Below the pieces are notes generated by a model. It did no database searches and was not told the origin of the DNA. It saw only the letters and a list, made by a program, of their open reading frames with translations. A DNA stretch of 64,000 bases. It comes from Dama dama (taxonomy: Eukaryota; Chordata; Mammalia; Artiodactyla; Cervidae). Of the stretch, positions 44,270-54,289 are shown piece by piece. The translations under genes were made by a program, and so were the position numbers. Position 1 is the stretch's first letter. Each line of letters opens with the position of its first letter. The stretch covers positions 61,966,001 through 62,030,000 of the forward strand of contig NC_083691.1 of NCBI RefSeq assembly GCF_033118175.1, in the 5' to 3' direction.

Positions 44270-45180
44270 TTTCCCAGATATACCAAGATGAAGACATGGC
44301 TTCTGTCCTCCGGATATAAATTGACTAGTGGAGATGAGGTAGAAGATAGACACACAAACATGTAATTAAGTACAATTTATCTAAAGTGGTTGGGGCTTCC
44401 AGCTTGATGTGGAAAGTGGAAGGATGTGAAGGACAGTTTCTCCCAGATGAGAGGTTTCTCAGGTGACATCCAGCCTGAGTTCTGAAAGATGCATGAGCAT
44501 TAATCAGGTTAAAAAGGATAACAGAGAATGTTTTGGTCAGAAAAATAGCAAGAGAAAGGGAAAGGAAGAGAGAGAGAGAGAAAGGGTGTATTTGGGGAAC
44601 TGTGAGGCCAGTAAGCCTGTGCATGCATGTGTGTATTTGTGTGTGTGTGTGTGTGTGCGTGAATATGTGTGAAAAGCCAGTAGAACCCCAAAAGGAACAG
44701 TAGAATGGAATCTCTTGTTTATCACACTAAAATTTAGATTTTACTCAGAGGTAGTGGAAAACAAAGAATTTTAAGTGGAAGAGTAACATAGCCAGATTTC
44801 CTTTTGAGGAAGACTGTTCTTCCTCAAATGTCCTGCAACTGGGCAGGACAGAGGCAAAAAGAGGAATTATGTACGTGATAAAAGAGGTGATGAGGACTTA
44901 AGTCAGGTAATAGTAAGAATGTAGAAAAGGGAGGACATACAAAAACTATTAAGGAGATAGAATTGAGAGAATAATTGATTGACTATTTGAGAAGACAGAG
45001 TTTGGTGAGGAATGAACAGGAAGCCTTAGTGACTCCCAGGTGGTTGCCTGGTTGGCTAACCCTTCCTGCAGCTTCAGTATAGTTTGGACCAGCTGATATC
45101 ATTCAAGGAAAGTTGGTCAACCGTGAGACAAGAGGAAGGTCAAGGGCAAAACCCTGAAGATCACTAATATTTGCATGGAA
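44270..45180 (+). repeat. Long ancient mammal-wide repeat, family unresolved
   Basis: Successive blocks match a long, well-known type of mammalian interspersed repeat in order: 'atggcttctgtcctccggat', 'gttctgaaagatgcatgagc', 'actcagaggtagtggaaaac', 'aagagtaacatagccagatt', 'agtgactcccaggtggttgc', 'gtcaagggcaaaaccctgaa', 'gatcactaatatttgc'. Internal (ag)n at 44568-44582 and (gt)n at 44637-44658 are later expansions. I recognise the pattern but cannot name the family with certainty. Confidence 0.45.
44637..44658. repeat. (GT)n microsatellite
   Basis: About ten GT repeats with flanking 'gcatgcatgtgtgtat'. It lies inside the ancient repeat. Confidence 0.9.
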
Positions 45181-45309
45181 GCTCTTCCTCACAAAGGATG
45201 CTGAATTTACAAGGGTCCCAAAACAAAAGCTTCCATCGTTAATTCAAGGCTCTCCAACAATACCCTCTAGCATTAAATGGTACTATAGCAACTGCTAAAA
45301 TTCTTGTTA

Positions 45310-45455
45310 AGTGTCAATAATGGTGTAAAGCAGGCTTTATTAGTCTTTTATTGATGACAAATAGGGAGGTTAAAGTAACATCCTCAAATTTATACAGCTG
45401 GGAAGAGAAAGAATAAAATTGTGGCCCATGTCTGTCTAATTCCTAAATCATGCTT
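45310..45455 (-). repeat. MIR-like fragment, antisense
   Basis: 'aatagggaggttaaagtaac', 'atcctcaaatttatacagct' and 'gaataaaattgtggcccatg' fit reverse MIR. Its head end runs into the 21-bp duplication at 45468-45503. Confidence 0.55.
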
Positions 45456-45467
45456 CTTCAAGTGTGT

Positions 45468-45503
45468 GGACACCTCAAGGTGTCCTCTGGACACCTCAAG
45501 GTG
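45468..45503. repeat. Tandem duplication of a palindromic unit
   Basis: 'ggacacctcaaggtg' occurs at 45468-45482 and 45489-45503 (period 21 bp). The first copy is also an inverted repeat: 'ggacacc' (45468-45474), a four-base spacer and 'ggtgtcc' (45479-45485). Confidence 0.93.
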
Positions 45504-46023
45504 GTCACTCCAGTCCACCATGCTAGCCCTGTCTATAATACTCTTTGGCTTTATTTCCATCAATTCACACTCCAGCTTTCTCCAAGAAACCACGTCTCTT
45601 CTTCTAAACCATTCTTCCTGACTCACTTTATCCTCTGTTTCTCATCTCCTCCATGATTTTTTTTTTAATTGTTTGCAGTTTGTTCTTTCTGGTTTAGATT
45701 TTGGAGCAATTCAACCAGAATATATTGAATGCTAATTGTATGCCTAATGAGACAATAAGCACTTTCTAATATGTCACACAGTGACCTAGATTTTGGTCAT
45801 GTGCATACTACTCCTTGATGAAATAAAAATCCTCAAGCATGTGACTTCCACCTCCTTTACAGGTTCTATGTTAGTAACATAGAGCTGATCATGTATTGTT
45901 TCTTGAAAAGTGCTCACCATAGGGATGAATACAATCAAGCATTTATTAAACACTTCATGTTTATCACTATGCTAAAGGGAGTAAAGTACAAGTAACACAG
46001 GAATAAATATATCTATATCTTTG
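45504..46023. other. Unique sequence, no gene seen
   Basis: Non-repetitive, with a poly(T) patch at about 45658-45666. Possible ancient-repeat scrap at 45935-45990. No gene. Confidence 0.35.
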
Positions 46024-46026
46024 TTT

Positions 46027-46640
46027 GTTGCTGTTGTTCAGTCATTAAGTCATGTCCTATTCTTTGTGACCCCATGATCTACAGCATGCCAGGCTCTCCC
46101 CTGTCCTCAACTATCTCCCAGAGTTTGCTCAAATTCATATCCATTGAGTCAGTGATGCTATCTAACCATCTCATCCTCTACTGCCCCCTTCTCCTTTTGC
46201 CTTCAATCTTTCCCAGCATCAAGGTCTTTTCCAATGAGTTGACTCTTTGTATCAGGTGGCCAAAGTATTGAAGCTTTAACTTTAGCATCAGTCCTTCCAA
46301 TGAGTATTCAGGATTGATTTCCTTTAGGATTGACTGGTTTGATCTCCTTGAAGTCCAAGGGACTCTCAAGAGTCTTCTCCAACACCACAGTTCAAAAGCA
46401 TCCATTCTTCAGTGCTCAGCTTTCTTTATGGTCCAACTCTCATACCCATACATGACTACTGGAAAAACCCATAGCTTTGACTAGACAGACCTTTGTTGGC
46501 AAAGTGATGTCTCTGCTGTTTACACTGTCTAGGTTTGTCATTGTTTTTCTTCCAAGGAGCAAGTATCTTTTAATTTCATGGTTGCAGTCACAGTCCACAG
46601 TGATTATGGAGCCCAAGAAAAAAAAAAAAAAAAAAATTGA
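46027..46640 (-). mobile_element. BovB LINE 3' piece, antisense
   Basis: Reverse BovB from the tail ('gctgttgttcagtcattaag') through 'ttcatatccattgagtcagt', 'catcagtccttccaatgagt' and 'gactggtttgatctccttga' to 'tttcatggttgcagtcacag' and 'gattatggagcccaag'. The inner end merges into an A run (about 46616-46636) that seems to have expanded from the BovB 'aagaaaataaag' stretch. 5'-truncated; no target duplication recognised. Confidence 0.94.
46178..46405 (-). pseudogene. BovB ORF2 C-terminal remnant
   Basis: 75-codon minus-strand frame with 'FELWCWRRLLRVPWTSRRS', 'NQSILKEINPEYSLEGLM', 'LKLQYFGHLIQRVNSLEKT', ending at 'GKRRRGQ'. It is the segment following the palm of the RTE ORF2 protein. Upstream coding continues out of frame (46440-46649 holds 'NHEIKRYLLLGRKT'), so at least one frameshift splits it. 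Confidence 0.9.
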
Positions 46641-46684
46641 TCTCTTCACCTATAATTAAATCTATGTCCATCCACTCATTTGGC

Positions 46685-46875
46685 TATCATTTACTGAGAA
46701 CATACTGACTGCCTAACACACCACCCAAAAGTTCAAATATATCTAAAATGGCTACTCTTATCTCTAATTCATAGGTGAGGAAATAGACTTACAGAAATCC
46801 TGCGTCTTGCCCATGGAAGCACAGCTTCTGGTGACAACGTTGGGATTGGAACTGTGGTCTATCAGGTCCCCAAGT
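46685..46875 (-). repeat. MIR-like SINE, antisense
   Basis: 'catttactgagaacatactg', 'attcataggtgaggaaatag', 'cttgcccatggaagcacag' and 'gttgggattggaactgtgg' follow reverse MIR. Confidence 0.6.
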
Positions 46876-47540
46876 CTGGGAGAGAGAAAGGAAGGAAGGA
46901 GAGAGGGAAAGAAAGAGGGAGATGAGAAAAAAGGCATATGCATTTTAAAATTTAAAAAATACATATAATACAGGTAATCAATTTAGGAAACAGACATTTG
47001 GAGTTGCATGGGTGTTGAGAAGGGTGTCAGGCAAACACAGACTAAATGTGGTCACAGAAACACATTTTCTTTCATTGCCTAAAGAAAGGGAAAGCTTCCT
47101 ACAAATGTGACTTGTTCTAGAGCACATCACAGACCTTTAAAAAAATCTCGGTAAGAGAAATATCCTGGAAGATAAAATCTGTGTAACCAATGGGTAGCCA
47201 ACCTTTCTCAGAGGTGCTACAATTGAGGCTTCATTGATATGGCACACAGAGTGGAACATCTGATAACAGCAGAGGAGCTGGGAGACCTCACAGTCACTTG
47301 TCTCTACTGTACAAATATATAAAAGTATCAAAGTTAACAACTTATATAATAATACAGAATAAGATAATGCCAGATGTGGGAGCTGATTTACTCCCATGTC
47401 CTGGGCACTAAGATCTCTGCTACCCTGCTCTATTAACAAGGTTGTTCACTGAACAGAACTAAATGTTCAGTGCTTCTTTCCCTGACATTCAATGTCTCAG
47501 TGAAACAAGTGGCACCCAATTTCCTCTCATCTCTGAGTAC
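46876..47540. other. Unique sequence with a GGAA/GAAA patch
   Basis: Purine-rich patch at 46877-46932, otherwise non-repetitive. The 100-codon minus frame (47137-47439) has no domain. Confidence 0.4.
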
Positions 47541-47548
47541 AGCAAAGC

Positions 47549-47877
47549 CACATATGAAGCCACGTTTGGCAAATTTTTGTATCTAAATGGTCAGATAGTA
47601 AATATTTTAGGCTTTGGGGGGCTATGTAGTCTCTGATGCAACTATTCAATTCTGCTGTTTATAGTGTGAAAGCAGCTACAAATAAAAAATAAAGAATAAG
47701 TGTGTCTGTGTTCCATAAACTTTATTTACAGGCACAGAAATTTGAATTTAATAACATTTTCATGTGTCAAAAAATAGCATTCTTTTGATTTTTTGAACCC
47801 ACTTAAAGATGTAAAAATTCTTCTTAGCTTTGAACGAGCTGTGGGCTGGATTTGGCCAGGGTCTTACTGACCCCTGC
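47549..47877 (+). mobile_element. hAT-type DNA transposon relic
   Basis: 'tttggcaaatttttgtatct', 'gtcagatagtaaatatttta', 'ggctttggggggctatgtag', 'tctctgatgcaactattcaa', 'ctttatttacaggcacag', 'gggctggatttggccagggt', closing 'ctgacccctg'. This order belongs to a common hAT-type mammalian MER family whose ends read like 'caggggtcggcaaact'. About 330 bp and non-coding. A second, reversed copy lies at about 63345-63495. Confidence 0.75.
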
Positions 47878-48559
47878 ACTACAGCTCAGGAATCTTAGGG
47901 TGCTCAGACTCTTCTCTCTACTTAGGACAGCTTTCCAGACGGAAGTGGTTAGCTAACTCCATTAGTGCCTCTGAGCTTCAACTATTAATTGACATTATTT
48001 CTTAATTCCCAGCTATATTTTAAGGTATGAACCTAAGGAATTTTAAAGTCATTATGTGGGTGAGGGACTGTTAAAAATAAATCCTTCAGGTTTAGAAGTG
48101 GTAGAGAGGGAATAGAAGGTGTTAGCAGATGCAGGGATTTTCAGGCAAGCAGTTCAGAAAGCGTTGAGGTGGGCCGCAAGTGGTGCTAAAGGTCACGGAT
48201 AGCACTTTGAGTCTTCTTTTTATGTACTTTATGCCTCTCATAAAATAAAGTTAAAGCAGTTTAATTTAACAGTCTAATTAGTAATGGATTTTTCATTTTA
48301 TCTTTTTGACTACGTGACACAAAGTTGAGATCTGGATTTGACTGTGGCTGGGAAAGGATATGTTTATATATTAGTAGTTTAAATGAGGGCTTTCTGACAG
48401 CGGCATCTCAGTGGAAAGGGATCTGTTTGGTTGCTAGAGAGTTGGTGTGTGGGAGGAGATAGAGCTGTATATCTTCTCCAAAGAAGAGGTCCTGGAATTG
48501 GGGTGCCTGTTGAGTTTCAGTTAAACATCATGCATTTCAATCATGATTTCATACATGGT
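47878..48559. other. Unique sequence, no gene seen
   Basis: Non-repetitive up to the Bov-A2 insertion; no open frame of note. Confidence 0.4.
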
Positions 48560-48572
48560 CAACAAACAGGGT

Positions 48573-48850
48573 CAGAGAAGGCAATGGCAAACCACTCCAG
48601 TACTCTTGCCTGGAGAATCCCATGGACAGAGGAGCCTGGTAGGCTACAGTCCATGGGGTCGCTAAGAGTTGGACATGACTGAGCGACTTCACTTTCACTT
48701 TTCACTTTCATGCATTGGAGAAGGAAATGGCAACCCACTCCAATATTTTTGCCTGGAGAATCCCAGGGACAGAGGAGCCTGTTGGGCTGCCGTCTATAGG
48801 GTCACGCAGAGTTGGACATGACTGACGTGACTTAGCAGCAGTAGCAGCAG
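48573..48850 (+). mobile_element. Bov-A2 SINE with 13-bp TSD
   Basis: Two Bov-A monomers: 'agaaggcaatggcaaaccac' to 'gacatgactgagcgacttc', linker 'cactttcacttttcactttc', then 'ggagaaggaaatggcaaccc' to 'gacatgactgacgtgactta' and (agc)n. Flanks 'caacaaacagggt' (48560-48572) and 'caacagacagggt' (48851-48863) differ at one base. Confidence 0.95.
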
Positions 48851-48863
48851 CAACAGACAGGGT

Positions 48864-50093
48864 AAAATCATGGTTGTATAGGCTGTATCCAGGTGTGGAG
48901 GTGCTGAGTTTACGTGTCTCCATTAACATTTGTTCTTCTTTGTAACAGTGTTCCCTGTGGGCTAAGTATGAGTTCCTTTTCTTTTTTCTACTCTCTTATA
49001 TTGGAAATGGGGCAGGGGGAGCTTGCCCAACAGATCTAGAAATCCAACACCTTGGGATTCATTTTCTTAATTGGTTTTACACCTCTGAGCTACAGCATCA
49101 GGGGCTGGGGCAAAGACGAATCCTGGAGTAAAGACTTGATCTTGAAACTTGACCAAGAACTGAGAGTGCCATCACCCCAGGGAGCTCAGTGATACTATAC
49201 CGGCGCCCTCATTTTAGAACTGGAAGGATGGGAGAGAGGCTAAAGGACCATGGTCGATGCATACTTTTCCTGTACAAGCTAGAAAAGTGACTACTTTTAA
49301 ATCTGACTTTGTGATTTAATCCCTCTAGAATCATTTAATCCTCTTCCCCAACCCCAAGTGATCAGCCCCCAAACAGCAAAGAATATCCCCATAGATATAA
49401 TCGTTATCAGAGAATGTACAGCTTTTCAAGCTGAAAATAAGATTTTTTTTTAAAATGGGCAATCCTATCAAAACACATAGTAACTCCCTCAACTCATAAA
49501 AAAAAAAAAAAAAAAAAAAAATCCTTAGAAAGTCCATGTGTCCATTCATACCGGAACAAATCTGTCCATTTGGGAGGATCTCTAATTTATTTAAAAAATA
49601 AGGTGCCAATGATTTCCTAAGTTCTATTTTGTAAGGTAGCAGTAGCAGACAAATATATTTTTTAGCATGTTAGTAAAGACAAAAATAATATGTCTCCTTT
49701 GGAAAACACATTGTTTTCCAATGATGTACATTTACTTATGTTTTGAAAAATAGAACTTCTAATTCTAAAAAGCCGACCTCTCCATACAGCGGAGTGTGTG
49801 CAGGGCTCAGTCTCCACTGGCCCTCCTTCCATGTTTTGGAGAAGAAGGCTTCCCCTTCCAGCGCAGGGGTGTTTGGTTTAAAGGTTCTGTGACAGTTCTG
49901 AGTTCTGCTTCTGCTCCAGCCTTAAGGTGGGCTTCTGCTTCAGCTCACTGGGGATCGCAACCCTAAGGTCCTAGAGCCAGCATCTCAGGTTAATTGTAGG
50001 AGTTGTCTTTCCCCACCCTCAGAGATGAACACAGAGAAGTCAGTTCGGTAGTTACTGCCTCCTGGTGCCCTCCAGAACTGCTCCAAGAATCAA
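48864..50093. other. Unique sequence, no gene seen
   Basis: Non-repetitive apart from the A24 run at 49498-49521. Open frames across that run give Phe-runs and are artefacts. Confidence 0.4.
49498..49521. repeat. Poly(A)24 homopolymer
   Basis: Twenty-four consecutive A. No recognised retroelement body ends here, so it may be an orphan tail or a slippage product. Confidence 0.95.
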
Positions 50094-50440
50094 CTAAGAC
50101 AAGGGGTTGTTGTTCAGTCACTCAGTCGTGTCCGACTCTTTGCAACCCCATGGACTACAGCACACCAGGCTTCCCTGTCCTTCACCAACTCCCAGAGCTT
50201 GCTCAGGCTCATGTCCATTGAATCCAACTACCTTGTCCTCTGTCTTCCCCTTCTCAGGAGCAGGAGCCTTCAGTCTTTCCCAGCATCAGGGTCTTTTCTA
50301 ATGTCAGCTCTTCACATCAGGTGGCCAAAATATTGGAGCTTCAGCATCAGTCCTTCCAATGAGTATACTGGATTGATTTCCTTTAGAATCAACTGGTTTG
50401 ATCTTGCAGTCCAAGGGACTCTCAAGGGTCTTCTCCAACA

Positions 50441-50722
50441 TCATAGTTCAAAAGCGTCAATTCTTTGGCACTCAGACTTCTTTATGGTCCAGCTTTTGCA
50501 TCCATACATGATGACTGGAAAAACCATAGCTTTAACTATATGGACCTTTGTCGACAAAGTAATGTCTCTGCTTTTTAATATGCTGTCTAGGTTGGTCATA
50601 GCTTTTCTTCCAAGGAGCAAGTGTCTTTTAATTTCATGGCTGCAGTAACCATCTGCAGTGATTACTGAGCCCAAGAAAATAAAGACTGTCACTATTTCCA
50701 TTGTTTCCCATCTATTTGCCAT
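50441..50722 (-). pseudogene. BovB ORF2 remnant, post-palm region
   Basis: 93-codon minus-strand frame: 'FIFLGSVITADGYCSHEIKR', 'LLLGRKAMTNLDSILKSR', 'VIMYGCKSWTIKKSECQR', ending at 'IDAFEL'. This is the ORF2 segment C-terminal to the catalytic YADD-type motif, corresponding to the other BovB copies in the window. The reading stops before the 'CWRRLL' stretch, so the downstream C-terminus is separated by a stop or frameshift. Confidence 0.9.
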
Positions 50723-51507
50723 GAAGTGATGGGACCAGATGCCATGATCTTCATTTTTTGATTGTTGAATTTTAAGCCAGCTTTTTCACTCTCCTCTTTC
50801 ACTTTCATCAAAATTTCTTTAGCTCCTCTTTGCTTTTTGCCACAAGGATGGTGTTATCTGCATATCTGAGGTTATTGATATTTCTCCTGGCAATCTTGAT
50901 TCCAGCTTGTGCTTTATCCAGACCAGCACTTCACATGATGTACTCTGCAAATAAGTTAGATAAGCAAAATGACAATATACAGCCTTAACGTACTCCTTTC
51001 TCTATTTGGAACCAGTCTATTGTTTCACGTCCAGCTCTGCTGCTTCTTGACCTGCATATAGGTTTCTCAGGACACAGGAAAGATGGTCTGGTATTCCCAT
51101 CTCTTGAAGAATTTTCCACAGTTTGCTATGATCCACAAAGTCAAAGGCTTTGGCGTAGTCAATAAAGTAGTAGATTTTTTTTTTAATCCTCTCTCTCTCT
51201 CTTTTTTCCCCCTATAATCCAACAGATGTTGGCAACTCGATCTCTAGTTCCTCTGCCTTTTCTAAATCCAGCTTGAACATCTGGAAGTTCATGGTTCACA
51301 TACTATTGAAGCCTAGCTTGGAGAATTTTGAGCATTATTTTGCTAGCGAGTGAGATGAGTGCAATTGTTTGGTAGTTTGGACATTGCCTTTGGCATTGCC
51401 TTTCTTTGGGACTGGAATGAAAACTGACCTTTTCCAGTCCTGTGGCCACTGCTGAGTTTTCCAGATTTGCTGTCATATTGAGTGCAACACTTTAAGAGCA
51501 TCATCTT
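50723..51507 (-). pseudogene. BovB reverse transcriptase core, inactivated
   Basis: No long frame survives, but both catalytic regions can be read on the minus strand. Motif A appears as FIDYAKAFDFVDHSKLW (about 51116-51166) and the palm motif as NLRYADNTILVAKSKEEL (about 50822-50873). The invariant second Asp of the (F/Y)ADD box is Asn here (codon aac). A stop follows soon after 'KSKEELKKF'. A T-rich/(ct)n microsatellite (about 51174-51212) has also expanded within the domain. The RT is dead. Confidence 0.85.
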
Positions 51508-51714
51508 TTAGGATTTGAAATAGCTTAGATGGAATTCCATCACCCGCACTAGCTTTGTTCCTAAGGCCCACTTGACTTTACACTCCAGGATGTCTGGATC
51601 TAACTTAGTGATTACACCATTGTGGTTATCTGGGTCGTGAAGATCTTTTTTGTATAGTTCTTCTGTGTATTCTTGCCACCTCTTCTTAATATCTTCTGCT
51701 TCCGTTAGATCCAT
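51508..51714 (-). pseudogene. BovB ORF2 remnant, linker between endonuclease and RT
   Basis: 68-codon frame, including 'KKRWQEYTEELYKKDLHD' and 'PDILECKVKWALG', the region before the reverse transcriptase in RTE ORF2 proteins. It ends in a frameshift into 'VMEFHLSYFKS'. Confidence 0.85.
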
Positions 51715-51958
51715 ACCATTTCTGTCCTTTATTAAAGTGCCTATCTTTGCATGAAATGTTCCTTTAGTATCTCTTGGAGAGATCTCTAGTCTTTTCTGTT
51801 CTATTGTTTTCCTCTATTTCTTGCATTGTTCACTTGGGAAGGCTTTTTTTAAAATCTCTCCTTGCTATTCTTTGGAACTCTGCATTCAGATGGGTATATC
51901 TTTCCTTTTCTCCTTTGCCTTTCACTTCTCTTATTTTCTCAGCTTTTGTAAGGCCCCC

Positions 51959-52273
51959 TCAGATCACCATTTTGCCTTTTTTGCATTTCTTTGTGTTGGG
52001 GATGGTTTTGATCTGTTGTATAATGTTATGAACTTCTGTCCATAGTTCTTCAGGCACTCTGTCTATCAGATCTAATTCCTTGAATCTATTTGCCACTTCC
52101 ACTGTATAATGGTAAGGGATTTGATTTAGGTCATACCTGAAAGGCCTAGTGGTTTTCCCTGCTTTCTTAAATTTAAGTCTGAATTTTGTAGTAAGGAGTT
52201 CATGATCTGAGCCACAGTCAGCTCCTGGCTTGCTTTTGCTGACTCTATAGAGCTTTTCCATCTTTGGCTGCAA
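51959..52273 (-). pseudogene. BovB endonuclease C-terminus remnant
   Basis: 104-codon minus-strand frame. It contains 'SKPGADCGSDHELLTTKFR' with the terminal Ser-Asp-His motif of APE-type LINE endonucleases at residues 22-24 (52202-52210), then 'RPFRYDLNQIPYHYTVEV' and 'PEELWTEVHNIIQQ'. The upstream catalytic part of the endonuclease is missing because the element is 5'-truncated; the starting Met is internal. Confidence 0.9.
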
Positions 52274-52374
52274 AGAATATAATCAATCTGATTTCAATAT
52301 TGACCATCTGGTGATGTCTATGTGTCAAGTTGTCTTTTGTGTTGTTGAAAGAGGGTGTTTGCTAAGACAAGGGG

Positions 52375-52980
52375 ATACTTACCCAAATCTGGGTGGAAGA
52401 ATCGTTTACATAACTAGGTACTCATTTCTCGCAACTGATTCTCTTCTTGAGGATGCAAGATCTGGGAAGTTGGAGGACAGGCAGAGAAAGGCAGTGGTCC
52501 TCCATGTGAGGGGCATGGGTAGAGTGCAGGGTAGGGGACTGCTGTGTTCTTCCAGGTGAAATTAATTGGATAGTGTAACTGGCAGAAACTGAGGCTTCGG
52601 ATGGCTGCACCCACTCTAGATGAATCTTTTCATTGTTTGGACAGAGACTTGACTGTGGTTTTTGTACCAGGCATCCTCCTGTCAGTAAGTTTGGATTACA
52701 GCGGTCTTCCCTTTGCTGCTGGGTGGGCTCATGTGGTTCAGAAGCTGCAAGGCTTAGGGACTCATTTCCAGAGGAGGATGTCTTCAGAGAGAGACAAAAG
52801 GGGAGAGGGAGATTGAGACATTGAAATGGTTTCATCCTTGCAGGCTCTTTGGGTTGCGTGGGACGGGTCGTGTTGCAGCCAAAAGGGAAACAAAGTATTA
52901 TCCAGAGGAAGCAGGCTGACCCAGAGGCAAACCCTGGCTTCCTCGGGGAAGGTAAAGAAAGGGCACAGAAAGGCGTGTTA
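52375..52980. other. Unique sequence, no gene seen
   Basis: Non-repetitive, moderately GC-rich. The 137-codon frame at 52422-52835 (-) and shorter + strand frames overlap, with no domain. No exon supported. Confidence 0.35.
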
Positions 52981-53125
52981 GGGACACTGGCACCTGTTAT
53001 CGGTCATTAGCAAACGACCATGTACTGCTAATCTGTGATCATAAAAAGGCCATCTGCTAATGCTCTGAGGTCATTAAGATGCCAGCCGTATTTACTCTGT
53101 TCTCATTGGTCGGGCCAGCCATTTC
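52981..53125. promoter_or_regulatory. Candidate conserved non-coding element
   Basis: Compact repeat-free stretch with recurrent TAAT-type cores ('gtcattagca', 'gctaatctg', 'gctaatgctc', 'gtcattaaga') and an inverted CCAAT box ('attgg' at 53105-53109). The clustering of homeodomain-like cores in 120 bp suggests an enhancer; this is inference. Confidence 0.28.
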
Positions 53126-53792
53126 TAAGAAAAAGGGAGTTTAAATGGTTACTGTGGTGGGGCCTGCTAATGCTGCTCTAGTTACGGGCCTGTCTGTGTT
53201 TTCATTATAAACTCCTGCTCTTGGTGGCTTAAAATACAGCCACAAGAATAACAGGTTGATTATATATGCAAGCATGTGCACACATACGTACATGTTCTTT
53301 TTCTCTGCACAGAGAGGAGAAAACAAGGTGTACCATCTTGACTTTATCCGTGTTTAAAGATATTCATTAGAAAAGAAAGGTCATTTCTTCATTTGGGATC
53401 CTTTTTTTCTTAACCTGACCAGTGGATCTGTTTTAGAGATTATAGTCTGCCTGTACTCCCTATAATAAAATTAAACATCTTCCCAAAGAATAACCATTGT
53501 CCCAATTTGACAGAAATTTTTGGCTCTTCCATGCTGTTGAAAGAATTGGATTACATGCAGATTGACCAAAAATGGGATTACAGTGGTGGGAATGCTCCCC
53601 ATTGAGGGAACCAACTGAATTAAAGCTCACTTACTTCCCCTTCTGCATGCTTCTCTTGTCTTCCCAAAAGTTATCAGATGGGTTACCCAGTTTATTTTGT
53701 TTCTCTGACCTTTTCGACAGGATTTGTGTAAGTAATTCTCTCTGAGGAGGAGAGTGGAAATGATTTCCTTTTTCTTTTTTCCAAGATACTAC
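53126..53792. other. Unique sequence, no gene seen
   Basis: No recognised repeat or exon up to the Bov-A insertion. Confidence 0.4.
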
Positions 53793-53800
53793 TGAATTCA

Positions 53801-53920
53801 GAACCCATTCCAGTATTCTTGCCTGGAGAATCCCAGGGATGGGGGAGCCTGGTGGGCTGCTGTCTATGGGGTTGCACGGAGTCAGACACAACTGAAGCGA
53901 CTTAGCAGCAGCAGCAGCAG
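53801..53920 (+). mobile_element. Bov-A monomer SINE
   Basis: 'cccattccagtattcttgcc', 'gaatcccagggatgggggag', 'ggtgggctgctgtctatggg', 'gacacaactgaagcgactta' and (agc)n tail. Short flanks 'tgaattca' at 53793-53800 and 53921-53928 may be the target duplication. 5'-truncated. Confidence 0.92.
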
Positions 53921-54134
53921 TGAATTCACAGGAACTTGTCAGGGTGATAGGAACATGTTGAGTGTTCAAAAGTATTGATAATATTAAAGCAGCTAGCCAG
54001 AGCTAAGTAATCTCATTTTTATATATGTATACATTGCAAGTGTGATAGATATCTCTCTAGAACTCTAAGAAACTGCTCCTTCCTTCCTTTCTTTCTCTTT
54101 TCTTTTTCCTTATATATTTTCTTATCTCCTTTTC

Positions 54135-54174
54135 TAGGAGTCTCCTGGAAAAGATAGGAGTCTCCTGGAAAAGA
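54135..54174. repeat. Perfect 20-bp tandem duplication
   Basis: 'taggagtctcctggaaaaga' occurs twice head to tail. Each unit contains the near-palindrome 'aggag-t-ctcct'. A pyrimidine-rich tract (54070-54134) lies directly to the left and an A/G-rich tract to the right. Confidence 0.97.
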
Positions 54175-54289
54175 AAAGATAAAAAGAAAAAGCACTGTGT
54201 GTAAACTAATTGACCAAAGGACTACAGAGCAAATTATGTAATTCTGAAATCCCATTTGCTTATTGTGATTGGTGGTAAAGGTGGCTCTT

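Larger units (their letters stand above)
50107..52361 (-). mobile_element. BovB (RTE) LINE, 2.25 kb, 13-bp TSD, 5'-truncated
   Basis: The largest mobile element in the window, read on the minus strand. Exact target duplications 'ctaagacaagggg' lie at 50094-50106 and 52362-52374. From its 5' side the copy keeps the last part of the apurinic-type endonuclease (S-D-H motif, 52202-52210), the linker, the reverse transcriptase (FIDYAKAFDFVDH near 51127-51166; YADN at 50853-50864), the C-terminal region and the 3' tail 'actgaacaacaac'. The full element is about 3.2 kb by family knowledge, so roughly 1 kb of 5' sequence is missing. BovB is the RTE-clade LINE thought to have reached ruminants by horizontal transfer. 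Confidence 0.97.

Noticed and set aside
49498..49521. A24 run as the tail of a processed pseudogene
   Set aside because: No recognisable mRNA-derived sequence upstream and no flanking duplication.
50094..52374. Endogenous retrovirus or viral RT gene
   Set aside because: The RT has RTE-LINE features (APE-type endonuclease motif upstream, BovB tail) and target duplications of 13 bp; no LTR, protease, integrase or envelope relic was seen.
52422..52835. 137-codon minus-strand frame near a GC-richer stretch
   Set aside because: Overlaps other frames on both strands and has no recognisable domain or homology.
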